A stretch of 64,000 nucleotides of DNA from NCBI RefSeq assembly GCF_039962115.1, contig NZ_JAMPKJ010000024.1, positions 19,061-83,060 of the forward strand, written 5' to 3'. Source of the DNA: Funiculus sociatus GB2-C1 (GTDB lineage Bacteria; Cyanobacteriota; Cyanobacteriia; Cyanobacteriales; FACHB-T130). The translations under genes and the position numbers were made by a program. Shown here in pieces: positions 55,242 through 64,000 of this stretch (positions within the stretch are counted from its first letter, which is position 1; each line of letters opens with the position of its first letter). The notes below the pieces were generated by a model. It was given only the letters and a program-made list of their open reading frames with translations. It had not been told where the DNA came from and searched no databases.

Positions 55242-57830
55242 TTACGCCCAGCGAATCAATCCCAACTCATAAGGAGTTGACAAATTTTCATGTTTCGGCA
55301 GAACGCGCAGAGACAGGCCTTGTAAACCACTGGAAGTGAAGAGAATATCAGCAGTGTAAATGCAACAATTGTGTTGATCCTGACCTTGGTGTTCCATCAC
55401 CACAGGCACACCGTTGACAATTTCCCCATCAGCATCGACAGCACCCTGATAGAGTTGCACCTGCACATCATCTGGAGTAAGAGCGTCCAGATTAATTCGA
55501 GCTTTGACACCAACAGTTTGATTAACCAAAACCCCAGCAGGTTCAGAGACATCAACCTCTTCAATTTTGATGTCATACCAATGCTCAAACATCCGCTGCT
55601 TCCAAGAAGCTATTTCCTTAGCTGGAGCGTAGTTGTTTGAGGTCATAATCGAGTAGCGATCGCTTGCCGGGAAATATCCCCGTAGAGCATAATCACGCAC
55701 CATCCGCGAAGTATTGAAAAACGGTAAATTCAACCGGATTGCATCCTTCATTTTCGCAACCCATTGGCGGGGAATTCCATAACCATCCCGTTCATAGAAC
55801 AGCGGTACGACTTCCTGTTCTAGCAACTCGTACAGGGCATTTGCCTCCACATCGTCTTGATAATTCAAGTCGTCGTAGTCTTCCCCGTGACCAATAGGCC
55901 AGCCAGTGCGGACATAATCAGCCTCATCCCACCAGCCATCTAATATGCTGAGGTTTGGCGAACCATTCATCGATGCCTTCATCCCACTCGTACCAGAAGC
56001 TTCACGGGGACGGCGGGGCGTATTCAGCCAAACATCACAACCAGCCACCATCAACCGAGCTACATAGATGTCGTAATTTGGGATAAACACGACACTGACA
56101 TTCATCCCTTCCTCTCGCGAGAAATGGATGATATCGCGGATCAGTTCTTTCCCCGGTATATCCTTGGGATGAGCCTTACCAGCAACTACAAACTGCACCC
56201 GGCGATTTTTGTCACCCTGCAAAATCTTCTTGATTCGCTCTTTGTCACGGAGAAACAGGCTAGCCCGCTTATAAGTAGCAAACCGTCGCGCAAACCCAAT
56301 CGTTAACACCGTTGGGTCTAGCACTTCCTGCGCCTGGGCAATTTCACCGGGAGTTGCACCGCGATCGCGCAACTGTTTCACTAGACGCTCCCGGACAAAC
56401 ACCACCAATTCCGACCGTTGACGCTCGTGATTGCGCCACAACTCTTCATCCGGAATTGACAGCACCCGCTCCCATAAACTATCATCCGCAGGCGCATCAG
56501 ACCACTGAGGGCCAAGGTAGCGGTCATATAGCTCCTGAGTAGACCTTGCCACACAACTGCGGGCGTGTACCCCATTGGTGATCGCGGTAATTGGCACCTC
56601 CTCCAGGGGCAAGTCCTTCCACAGATCCTTAAACATCTTCCGCGATACCAACCCGTGCAGCTGGGCGACACCATTAACAAAACTTGATGTCTTCATCGCC
56701 AGTGCTGCCATGCTAAAAGGCGACGCCAAATCCCCGGTATTTTCCCGTCCTAAAGCGAGAAATTCTTCTGGAGAAAGCCCGTAACTATGGGCATAGTGTC
56801 CCACGTAATACAGAGCCTTGTCTGGGGGGAACAAGTCGAATCCAGCAGAAACTGGTGTATGAGTAGTGAAAACCTGACTAGCTTGCGCTACTTGTTTAGC
56901 TTCGGCAAAAGTCAAACCTTCGTCCTGCATCAACATTCGGATGCGTTCCAGAATCAGAAACGCTGAGTGGCCTTCATTGAGGTGATAGACGGTGGGTTTA
57001 TATCCCAAAGCCTTCAGCATCCGGAAACCCCCGATGCCCAGCATCATCTCCTGGTGAATCCGCATATCCAAGTCACCACCATACAACTCGTCGGTGATGT
57101 CGTGGTCGTAGGAATTATTTGGCTCAATGTTAGTATCCAGTAGATACAGAGGTACAGTTCCCACTTGTACCCGCCAAACACGAGCATAAACGGTGCGCCC
57201 TGGATACTCTACCTCGATCCGCAATTCCGAACCGTCAGGATTGCGCTCCGGGTGCAGAGGCATATTGTAGAAATCGTTGATCGGGTAGCGTTCCTGCTGC
57301 CAGCCATCGGCGTTGAGGTACTGGGCAAAATAGCCTTCTTGGTAAAGTAAGCCTACAGCAACCAGCGGCAAGCCTAAGTCACTAGCTGATTTCAGGTGGT
57401 CGCCCGCCAGAACGCCTAAGCCTCCGGAGTAGATAGGCAGGCAATCGGTAAGACCAAATTCCGCACAAAAGTAGGCGTAGCACTCTTTCTGGTCAGTTGC
57501 GCGATCGCTACCACTTGACAAGTTTCGGTTTTTGCGATACCAATTTCGCTCTTGCAGGTAGTCGTCTAGCTGCATTGAAGCCCTTTCCATTTGGGCGACA
57601 AAGCCTTCATCTTCAGCAACTTCCTTTAATCGGGCTTGGCTGATGGTTCCCAGCATCAGAACTGGGTTGTGACGGCTTGATTCCCACAAGTCACGGTCTA
57701 AGCGCCGAAATAACTCTTTGGTTTCGACGTTCCAATCCCAGTGCAGGTTATAAGCCAGCTTGCGTAGGGGTTCTAGTCTCGGCGGCAGAGAAGGAGAAAC
57801 ATTAAATGTCCGAATCGGCTGCATCGACAA
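55242..57830 (-). CDS. glgP: Alpha-glucan phosphorylase
   Basis: An 862-residue alpha-glucan phosphorylase (GT35) of the short type with an N-terminal DUF3417 segment (LRKLAYNLHWDWN). It has the hallmarks HLNEGHSAFLILERIR, TTHTPVSAGFDLFP, FARRFATYKRASL, and near the pyridoxal-phosphate lysine EASGTSGMKASMNGSPNLSI. It releases glucose-1-phosphate from glycogen or maltodextrin. It stands alone on the minus strand, with no visible gene partners. The symbol is given for function; it could equally be named malP. Confidence 0.93.
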   Translation of the reverse strand: MSMQPIRTFNVSPSLPPRLEPLRKLAYNLHWDWNVETKELFRRLDRDLWESSRHNPVLMLGTISQARLKEVAEDEGFVAQMERASMQLDDYLQERNWYRKNRNLSSGSDRATDQKECYAYFCAEFGLTDCLPIYSGGLGVLAGDHLKSASDLGLPLVAVGLLYQEGYFAQYLNADGWQQERYPINDFYNMPLHPERNPDGSELRIEVEYPGRTVYARVWRVQVGTVPLYLLDTNIEPNNSYDHDITDELYGGDLDMRIHQEMMLGIGGFRMLKALGYKPTVYHLNEGHSAFLILERIRMLMQDEGLTFAEAKQVAQASQVFTTHTPVSAGFDLFPPDKALYYVGHYAHSYGLSPEEFLALGRENTGDLASPFSMAALAMKTSSFVNGVAQLHGLVSRKMFKDLWKDLPLEEVPITAITNGVHARSCVARSTQELYDRYLGPQWSDAPADDSLWERVLSIPDEELWRNHERQRSELVVFVRERLVKQLRDRGATPGEIAQAQEVLDPTVLTIGFARRFATYKRASLFLRDKERIKKILQGDKNRRVQFVVAGKAHPKDIPGKELIRDIIHFSREEGMNVSVVFIPNYDIYVARLMVAGCDVWLNTPRRPREASGTSGMKASMNGSPNLSILDGWWDEADYVRTGWPIGHGEDYDDLNYQDDVEANALYELLEQEVVPLFYERDGYGIPRQWVAKMKDAIRLNLPFFNTSRMVRDYALRGYFPASDRYSIMTSNNYAPAKEIASWKQRMFEHWYDIKIEEVDVSEPAGVLVNQTVGVKARINLDALTPDDVQVQLYQGAVDADGEIVNGVPVVMEHQGQDQHNCCIYTADILFTSSGLQGLSLRVLPKHENLSTPYELGLIRWA

Positions 57831-57953
57831 AGCCTCTATAAGTCTGAATAAAGTTATTGTGTACTCAGATCGGCCGAAAGTACGATGTTTTTTATACTCT
57901 TTTCGAGGACTGATGATGCTTACAACTTAGAACAAATATTTTTATACCTCTGT

Positions 57954-58373
57954 TTAGCAACAAGCAGCCGCTTTTAATACAGAATTATGGGATTTCAAGG
58001 TATCCAAAATTACATCTTCCATTTCCGTCGGATAGTTAAACCGCGCAAACTCATACTCAATGACTGCGCCAAGGCTGTTTAATTCTTCTAAATTTTGGCA
58101 GTTTTGGATTGCGGCGATGAGGAGTCGCTGCCAACTCGGAAAAATTCTGTAGCTAAAAAAGCTGCTGCACGTCTTCCCTTTTTCGTTTTCCCAGACTATG
58201 CACAACTGATGCGCCATGTGCTTTATCCACTTGACCTGGTTTGCCGGAACCCCCAAAACTTGCCCTGCTTCTGCCTTGGTTATATGCAAGCTGGCACGCT
58301 TAAACCATCGGGTTTTAATAAAGCTGTGGCGAGTTGCTTGCTTTGAGCGAGTTCTGCGAGTTCTGCGTGCCAT
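57954..58373 (-). CDS. Hypothetical protein
   Basis: A 139-residue basic protein, MARRTRRTRSKQATRHSFIK, with an internal LHITKAEAGQVLGVPANQVK. No family is recognised. The very basic start suggests nucleic-acid contact. It lies 124 bases upstream of the glucan phosphorylase start in the same strand. The coding sequence is moderately likely from composition and from the lack of a better alternative in this stretch. Confidence 0.55.
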   Translation of the reverse strand: MARRTRRTRSKQATRHSFIKTRWFKRASLHITKAEAGQVLGVPANQVKWIKHMAHQLCIVWENEKGKTCSSFFSYRIFPSWQRLLIAAIQNCQNLEELNSLGAVIEYEFARFNYPTEMEDVILDTLKSHNSVLKAAACC

Positions 58374-58528
58374 GATGCGTTCTTTAGTTGTGAGTAAATT
58401 CTTTATAAATTCTGTCGCCCGAACCTATCTTATACATATGCCGATAATTCTATTATCTTATCCGCAATTGCGGATAAAGTCCATATTCTCAGCAGCATAC
58501 AATTGATAAATAAGTGAGGTGACGCTAA

Positions 58529-58879
58529 TTGATTAAGTCTGATACTGGAAGCAAAGGTCGAGTGCAGGAGGACGGTACAGGTCGGTATCGATTCGACCGA
58601 ATGGGCATCATGCGTGTTGGAGAGATTCTTCGCAAAGCCAGAGAAACAAAAGGCTGGAGTCTCCAAGAGTTGCACAATTATTGCGGTCTACCAGCCAGTT
58701 CAGTTAGTGACCTTGAGAATGCTTGTGTCACCAAAGTTCAGGCTGATGCCTTGGAAACTTTGCGCGTAGCCCTAGAACCACAAAATCCCGATACAGGTAT
58801 GACTTATACCCTCGGTGACTTATATGAAATGATGCTGGTTAGGGAAGGAGAAACTAACGGTGCAAAAGGGAAAAGCTAG
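58529..58879 (+). CDS. XRE-type helix-turn-helix regulator
   Basis: A 116-residue protein with an XRE helix-turn-helix at about residues 28-60: VGEILRKARETKGWSLQELH and NYCGLPASSVSDLENACVTK. The rest is a small helical extension (TLRVALEPQNPDTGMTYTLG). I chose TTG 58529 because GAGGTGA lies five or six bases upstream; ATG 58601 or 58610 gives the bare DNA-binding domain. Cyanobacterial XRE proteins of this size often regulate their own gene; no target is visible. Confidence 0.78.
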   Translation: MIKSDTGSKGRVQEDGTGRYRFDRMGIMRVGEILRKARETKGWSLQELHNYCGLPASSVSDLENACVTKVQADALETLRVALEPQNPDTGMTYTLGDLYEMMLVREGETNGAKGKS

Positions 58880-58931
58880 AGCGATCACATTTTTTTCGCA
58901 GGAAGCGATCGCGTAACTCTGTAAAAAAAAT

Positions 58932-59171
58932 CTACTTAACTGGAACCACCAGCATAGTGATATCCTGTCTGCCAACAACCATCACAGGCTCATCAGCTTC
59001 AACAGTGGCTTGGCAATCAGGCTCTATAAATCGTGCAGGCCAGAAAGTACCAAGACACTTGACTCGTCCAGGCTGATTAGGAGCGATTGTTTTCTCCACT
59101 GTACCCGCGATAGGTTCAGCGAACATCTCAAAATTTTCGGGAGCTAATGGACTGTTCACGATTACCTCCAT
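58932..59171 (-). CDS. NfeD-like OB-fold small protein
   Basis: A 79-residue protein resembling the C-terminal OB domain of NfeD: GRVKCLGTFWPARFIEPDCQ, then PVMVVGRQDITMLVVPV. NfeD proteins pair with membrane proteases or stomatin-like proteins, but this copy lacks transmembrane helices and has no partner nearby. The fold assignment rests on the short GRVKxxGxxWPA... VxVVGRxxxxLxVxP pattern. Confidence 0.65.
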   Translation of the reverse strand: MEVIVNSPLAPENFEMFAEPIAGTVEKTIAPNQPGRVKCLGTFWPARFIEPDCQATVEADEPVMVVGRQDITMLVVPVK

Positions 59172-59320
59172 CTGATTGAGCGAGAACCTGAGCCTTGGAA
59201 GACTGAGTGAGAAAGATTTCAGCCAGAGCCGATCGGGTTTTTTCGGAAAAACTTAAGTGTTTAACTTATCGTTCTGCCACCAGCATCCGATTAGTTTTCA
59301 GCCACGAAAAATCTAGACCA

Positions 59321-59524
59321 TTAGAAACCTAACATCAGCTTAAGTTCCTTAAATTCCGGATAAAGCCCCAAAATTTCCGGATCAGTTGGACGGGAGGAGT
59401 CGCCAACAAGGGCGATCGCTTTCTTCAACAACGACGCCTGGTGAAACTTAATGCACTCCAGAATCGTCAAGCAATTTGAGCAGCCTTGCACGACCCTGAA
59501 TTCAACGCTTGAGGTGTTTGTCAA
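59321..59524 (-). CDS. Small hypothetical protein
   Basis: Sixty-seven residues (MTNTSSVEFRVVQGCSNCLT...), with a C-x-x-C and a following helical region. No family is recognised. It lies divergent from psbI, and its 5' end is close to the psbI promoter region. It could be a false frame. Confidence 0.35.
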   Translation of the reverse strand: MTNTSSVEFRVVQGCSNCLTILECIKFHQASLLKKAIALVGDSSRPTDPEILGLYPEFKELKLMLGF

Positions 59525-59613
59525 AAACGAAGCAATATTTCGGTATTATGAGAAAGTTGTCATGCCTTTAAGGTAACAACATTCAGCCTTTCCCGTCTGG
59601 AGTAGATATCGGT

Positions 59614-59730
59614 ATGCTGACCCTCAAAATAGTTGTTTATATAGTCGTTGCCTTCTTCGTCCTGCTCTTTATGTTTGGATTTTTGTCCAATGATCCGGCT
59701 CGTAACCCGAAACGTCGGGATTTAGAATAA
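59614..59730 (+). CDS. psbI: Photosystem II reaction center protein PsbI
   Basis: A 38-residue protein: [20 protein letters not shown] at the start, one membrane helix, then [17 protein letters not shown], the conserved PsbI tail. PsbI binds next to D1 and CP43 and helps assemble photosystem II. It is small enough to be missed by length-based gene finding. It is 120 bases upstream of the LptD-like gene, so they may share a transcript. Confidence 0.96.
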   Translation: MLTLKIVVYIVVAFFVLLFMFGFLSNDPARNPKRRDLE

Positions 59731-59850
59731 ACAGCGATCGCTTAATGCCTCAGGCCAATGTCGGGACAGCAGCCCAATGTGAGGCACGCTGCTCAGAATG
59801 CAGTTGAGAATAGGCATTTGTGCTGTCCGCTCGACTCCTGTTGCTAGAAA

Positions 59851-62364
59851 ATGCCCCAACCAGTCCCGCCGCCTGAACCACCTTCAATTGTCAGTACCTC
59901 ACAGCCAGGGGAATTTGCTCCTCTGGCTGCTTCAACTCCAACTCTTTTCTCGGTTCCCACCAGAACCATGCAAACCGGGGCGGTTGCTGCTCCGACTCCG
60001 CCGGAAACCCTACCGCCGGAGTCTTCCTCATCTATATCTATCCCTAAAAGAAGTGCCGTCCTGCTTGGTTCTCCGATTTCAGTGGGGCATTCTGTCGTAG
60101 GAGCAAAGCAGCCGCCTGCGAGTCAGGAGTTACAAGCTAGGAATCGGAATTCTGAAAATAAGACGCAGCCAGTAAAAGAACGGGCAGCAGCTCCTGTTTT
60201 GCAAAAGTCGCTGTCCGTATCCCAGTTACCAAGTGTAGATCAACAGCCAAAAGAGCCGCCGCCAGAGCCAAATCCGAGGGAATCCGAAGATGACAGGCTA
60301 TCCCCACTCCCACCGTCAGAGGAAACTGGGAGAGAATCCGAAGATGATAGGCTACCCCTAAAATTACCGCCGGAAACTCCTAGAGAATCCGATACACCAG
60401 TTTCCCCCTCCCCCTTGGAGGGCGAACCCTGGAGTGAGGAGGAATTGGTACCTGTCTCACCACCACGCAAGACCCAGACACAGCAACCTTCCCCCGTAAC
60501 ACCGACTACCGGGAGTAATGGTAGTGTCGTGGAACTAACTTCAGACCGTCAGGAGTACGAGGTAGATCGGCAAGTCGTGACCGCAGAAGGCGATGTCTTA
60601 CTGCGATACCAGGGATCGGTAGTGGATGCCGACAGGGTGCAGCTGAACTTGCCAAATCGGATTGTGGTAGGTGAGGGGAATATAGCCTTGAAGCGGGGCG
60701 CTCAAACAATCAGAGGCGATCGCTTAGAATACTTCTTTGCCCAAGATAGCGGTTTTGTCTTAAATGCCAGTGGGGAAATTTATCAGCCCACAGCTGGGAC
60801 GGATTTTTCTGGGCCATTACCAAATGATACCCGTGCCTTCGCCCGACCGTTAAGCGATCGCATCCTCGCCAACCAACCGCTATCGAATATCAGCAGTCCC
60901 GGTGGCTTTGGCGCTGTATTTGGTGCTGGCAGAACTATTCAAAACCAGTCTGCCTTTCAACAGGGAGGCACCCTTAATCGGCTGCGCTTTCAAGCGGATC
61001 GAATTGATTTCGACTCCGAAGGCGCGATCGCTAGAAACGTTCGCTTTACCAACGACCCCTTCTCACCGCCAGAGTTAGAGGTACGGGCAGACACAGCTAG
61101 ATTCAGAAGAATTTCGCCGCTTGTAGATGAAATTACCAGCACCAATTCCCGCCTAGTTTTCGATCAGGGGTTCTCCATTCCCATATTTCAAGATCGCAGA
61201 CTGATTGACCGGAGAGAGCGCGAACCTGGTATCGTTACTTTCGGATATGATGATGGCGATCGCGGTGGTGTGTTTGCCGAGCGCACCTTTCAACTTATTT
61301 CCACTGACAAGATTTTATTTCGCGTCACACCGCAGTATTTTATCCAGAAAGCAATTACTGAGGGCGACTACATCGATCCATCGGTGTTTGGTGTCCGGTC
61401 TAGGCTGGATGCCACCCTGAGTCCCACTACCACTTTGAGGGGGACGGCAGTTTTCACCAGTCTAGATCCCGAAGAGATAGCAGAAGACGAGTTGCGGGCG
61501 AGTCTGCGCTTGCGCCAGACCATCGGCACCCGTTACCCGCACACCCTGAACCTGGAATATAGCTATCGCGATCGCCTCTTCAACGGCTCCCTTGGCTTTC
61601 AAACCGTCCAGAGTAGTATAGGCGCAGTCCTAACTTCCCCTGTAATTCCTCTAGGAAACACAGGCATCAACCTCAGCTATCAAGCAGGCGCTCAAATTAT
61701 TAACGCCGACACCGACCGCATAGACTTGCTCGACCCGGTGCGGACAAATAACCGCGTTACTCTCAATCGCTACCAAGGTAGTGCGACCCTTAGCCGTGCT
61801 TTTACACTGTGGCGGGGTGAAGCGTTACCCGCCACCCCTACCGAAGGATTGCGATATACACCAGTACCAATTGTTCCCTACCTGCAACTGACTACCAGCG
61901 CTACTGGCGTATATAGTGGTTACAGCAGTAGCGATACCCAAGCATCCTTGAGTGCGGACATCGGACTACAAGGGCAAATTGGTCATTTTTCTAAGCCTTT
62001 CTTAGATTACACCGGGTTTAATGTCAGCTTGTCTCAAATTGCCCGCAATGGCACATCGCCTTTCTTGTTTGACCGTTTAGTTGATACTCAAGTCCTTTAC
62101 GCTGGTATCACCCAGCAAATTTATGGCCCATTTCGCGCTGGTTTTCAAACAGCCATTAGTTTAGATACTGGTGAGAGCATCAGTACCGACTATTTTCTGG
62201 AATACAGCCGCCGCACCTACAACGTCATCTTGCGTTATAACCCAGTCCTAGAGTTGGGTTCCATCAGCTTGCGGATTAATGACTTCAACTGGTTAGGTAA
62301 TCCAGATCCATTCCCTGGTTCTGGTGTCCGTCCAGTTATCCAAGGTGTTCCCGCTACAGACTGA
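59851..62364 (+). CDS. Cyanobacterial LptD-like outer-membrane protein (DUF3769)
   Basis: An 837-residue protein. The N-terminal 200 residues are Pro/Ser/Glu-rich linker, followed by an OstA/LptA-like domain (about 225-310, VVELTSDRQEYEVDRQVVTA, YQGSVVDADRVQLNLPNRI, LKRGAQTIRGDRLEYFF) and a C-terminal DUF3769 beta-barrel (about 440-837, VTPQYFIQKAITEGDYIDPS, GTRYPHTLNLEYSYRDRLFN). This is the cyanobacterial counterpart of LptD, which inserts lipopolysaccharide in the outer leaflet. The N-terminus shows no classical signal peptide, and the start may be further upstream or the protein may use an unusual export mode. Confidence 0.85.
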   Translation: MPQPVPPPEPPSIVSTSQPGEFAPLAASTPTLFSVPTRTMQTGAVAAPTPPETLPPESSSSISIPKRSAVLLGSPISVGHSVVGAKQPPASQELQARNRNSENKTQPVKERAAAPVLQKSLSVSQLPSVDQQPKEPPPEPNPRESEDDRLSPLPPSEETGRESEDDRLPLKLPPETPRESDTPVSPSPLEGEPWSEEELVPVSPPRKTQTQQPSPVTPTTGSNGSVVELTSDRQEYEVDRQVVTAEGDVLLRYQGSVVDADRVQLNLPNRIVVGEGNIALKRGAQTIRGDRLEYFFAQDSGFVLNASGEIYQPTAGTDFSGPLPNDTRAFARPLSDRILANQPLSNISSPGGFGAVFGAGRTIQNQSAFQQGGTLNRLRFQADRIDFDSEGAIARNVRFTNDPFSPPELEVRADTARFRRISPLVDEITSTNSRLVFDQGFSIPIFQDRRLIDRREREPGIVTFGYDDGDRGGVFAERTFQLISTDKILFRVTPQYFIQKAITEGDYIDPSVFGVRSRLDATLSPTTTLRGTAVFTSLDPEEIAEDELRASLRLRQTIGTRYPHTLNLEYSYRDRLFNGSLGFQTVQSSIGAVLTSPVIPLGNTGINLSYQAGAQIINADTDRIDLLDPVRTNNRVTLNRYQGSATLSRAFTLWRGEALPATPTEGLRYTPVPIVPYLQLTTSATGVYSGYSSSDTQASLSADIGLQGQIGHFSKPFLDYTGFNVSLSQIARNGTSPFLFDRLVDTQVLYAGITQQIYGPFRAGFQTAISLDTGESISTDYFLEYSRRTYNVILRYNPVLELGSISLRINDFNWLGNPDPFPGSGVRPVIQGVPATD

Positions 62365-63832
62365 GTGGAATTGCGATCGCAAACTCTGCCCCTTCCCCAA
62401 TTGATGAAAAACACTGCAACGTCCCGCTGTGCTTTTCTGTAACAATTTGGTGGCTAATCGAAAGTCCTAGTCCAGTTCCTTTACCTTGCGGCTTAGTGGT
62501 GAAAAATGGGTCAAATAGCCGTTGGCGTACTGACTCAGACATTCCCAATCCATTGTCTTTTATCCGAATCTCCACCTGATGGTTATTGGTTACGAATGTG
62601 CGAATTGTAATCAGATTCGGATGCTGCTCAATTTCAGCATAAGTTTTAAGGGCGTTAGACTCCTCTAGCGCCTCAATCGCATTCGAGAGCAAATTCATAA
62701 ATACCTGATTGAGTTGTCCGGCGTAGCACTCAACCAAAGGCAAATCTCCATACTCTTTAAGCACCTGAATCGCTGGACGGTCTGATTTAGCTTTCAGGCG
62801 GTGCTGCAAAATCATCAGCGTACTTTCTAAACCTTCGTGAATATTAACAGCCTTTTTCCCAGCATCATCTGCCCGCGAAAAGTTGCGTAAAGACTGCATA
62901 ATATCCCGAATGCGGTCAGTACTTAGTTTCATTGAGGAAATCATTTTGGGTAAATCTTCCAGCAAATATTCTAGGTCAATCGCCTCAATTTCTTCGGCAA
63001 CTTCTGCTGGCGGATTCGGCATATGCTTTTGATATAAATTCACCAGATTACTCAAGTCTTGAACATACTCTTTAGCATGGTGCAAATTGCCCGCAATGAA
63101 GCTGACCGGATTGTTAACTTCGTGGGCAACACCAGCGACAAATTGACCCAAAGAGGATATTTTTTCAGTCTGGATTAGTTGAGCTTGCGTTTGCTGAAGT
63201 TTTTCTAAAAATTGTTGCAACTGCTGGGACTTCTCTTTTTCCCGTGCATATAAACGGGCATTTTCTAAAGCTATAGCAACTTGCGAAACTAAGACTTTTA
63301 AGACTTCTATCCGCTCTTGCGTAAAAGCTCCTGCTGCCAAGTTATTTTCCAATTAAAGAATCCCTTGCACCTGAGATTGATAAATAATTGGTAAACAGAG
63401 AATTGATTTTGGTTGATTTTTCTGAATGTAGGGATCTGTGTTGAAAGGCTCTGCTTGAGTCACGTCATTAAAGACGAGATGCTTTTGACTTCTGAAGACG
63501 TAGTTTATAACGCAAAGGGGTAAATCCTCACTGGTTTCAAGAGAAATCGATTTTAAAACTGTCACTTCATTGTTTGTAGCAGTACCAGCAGCTTCGATGA
63601 ACAGTTGGTTATCTTTAACTAGCAGCAGCACTCCTTTTTGAGCAGCGGCATTTTCTAGCAAAATTTTGATTAACTTGCTCTGCAATTTTTCTAAGACAAT
63701 TTCACTAGCGATCGCTTGCGAAGATTTGATAAAAGTAGCTAAGTCTAAAAAGTTGGTCAAATTGCTACCAGTAGTGGTAGTCGTAGTGATGGTGACATCC
63801 AGGGTCGGGTCTTCTACACAGGGTAAGTGCAT
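62354..63832 (-). pseudogene. GAF-sensor histidine kinase split by an in-frame TAA
   Basis: One continuous minus-strand frame. 63832-63353 encodes the GAF domain start (LTNFLDLATFIKSSQAIASE, KGVLLLVKDNQLFIEAAG). A TAA at 63353-63355 interrupts the family motif GIL-Y-LENN (Tyr codon TAT/TAC to TAA by one base). 63352-62354 then encodes the end of GAF and the full kinase core: H-box VAGVAHEVNNPVSF, N-box FMNLLSNAIEALEE, G1 IKDNGLGMSE, F-box LFDPFFTTKP and G2 GKGTGLGLSI. This GAF type typically sits at the end of giant Ser/Thr-kinase/ATPase/histidine-kinase proteins; the upstream frame is closed by a stop, so the N-terminal domains are gone. The C-terminus overlaps the LptD-like gene by 11 bases. 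Confidence 0.85.
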
Positions 63833-63974
63833 CTAAAAGCGTAGCCAAACATACAGACGGTTTGGCTGAGTAATGGGTTAAGAGGTGGTGAACATTCGCC
63901 TTGAGTGGCAGGGGTGACAAGAACGATTAAATTAGAAGATGCTCTAGCTTATCCCCTAGCCCCCAGCAGAGATC

Positions 63975-64000
63975 ATGGCAAAAGGATTTGTGCCCGCGGT
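63975..64000 (+). CDS. Possible start of a gene leaving the right edge
   Basis: ATG at 63975 opens a frame MAKGFVPA that runs off the window. It is preceded by AGAGATC. Only eight codons are visible, so this is only a possibility. Confidence 0.25.

Noticed and set aside
59798..60100. Alternative frame at the start of the LptD-like gene
   Set aside because: It is out of frame with the long DUF3769 coding region and is rich in Arg/Leu from codon shadows.

Overview
The window is chromosomal DNA from a cyanobacterium. It carries a beta-carboxysome operon (ccmK2-K1-L-M-N-O), the inducible CO2-uptake NDH-1 genes (ndhF3-ndhD3-cupA), psbI, a cyanobacterial LptD-like outer-membrane protein, a PEP-CTERM protein, many GCGATCGC (HIP1-type) octamers and heptamer tandem repeats between genes. 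The gene set (giant RTX/FG-GAP exoproteins, Uma2 nucleases, fragments of sensor kinases) suggests a large-genome, probably filamentous species. I cannot name it from the sequence.

Layout. 1-88: 5' end of a LysR regulator running off the left edge. 377-5490 (minus): carboxysome shell and core operon. 5491-6241: divergent intergenic region with a large imperfect palindrome in front of ndhF3. 6242-10927 (plus): ndhF3-ndhD3-cupA. 10928-13260: small dispersed palindromes, a GNAT gene, and a dead IS4-type insertion sequence with recognisable ends. 13318-15644 (minus): two exported ferritin-like proteins and a PEP-CTERM protein. 16044-17412 (plus): ECF sigma factor plus membrane anti-sigma factor. 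17570-26652 (plus): nine co-directional genes that look like an uncharacterised oxidative biosynthetic locus: three Rieske oxygenases, two diiron proteins (one AurF-like), one 2Fe-2S ferredoxin, a fatty-acid-hydroxylase-family membrane enzyme, a left-handed beta-helix acyltransferase-like protein and a GH3-family acyl-adenylating enzyme. This is the best candidate in the window for an undescribed system.

26934-31779: Lin0512-family gene, Uma2 nuclease, AlbA/Schlafen-type protein, a dead dhaL gene and a GH57 glycosidase. 32574-46479: three large surface or exported proteins, two of which share an RTX C-terminus and the third an inverse-autotransporter-like barrel with a beta-helix. 46736-50442: trpS, a toxin-antitoxin pair with a nonsense-mutated toxin, and a methylenetetrahydrofolate reductase-like gene overlapping an isochorismatase-family gene. 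50522-54475: a TPR-AAA ATPase followed by two paralogous TPR-membrane proteins, with the scar of a tandem duplication between them. 54480-64000: Uma2, glucan phosphorylase, small genes, psbI, the LptD-like protein, and a sensor kinase split by one stop codon.

How the genes work together. The left 11 kb is a carbon-concentrating island: CupA/NdhD3/NdhF3 convert CO2 to bicarbonate at the thylakoid, and the Ccm proteins build the carboxysome that uses it. The sigma/anti-sigma pair directly precedes the oxygenase locus and may control it (inference). A recurring theme is genes disabled by one or two in-frame stops (transposase, dhaL, RelE-type toxin, histidine kinase), which points to recent gene decay or, less likely, sequence errors.
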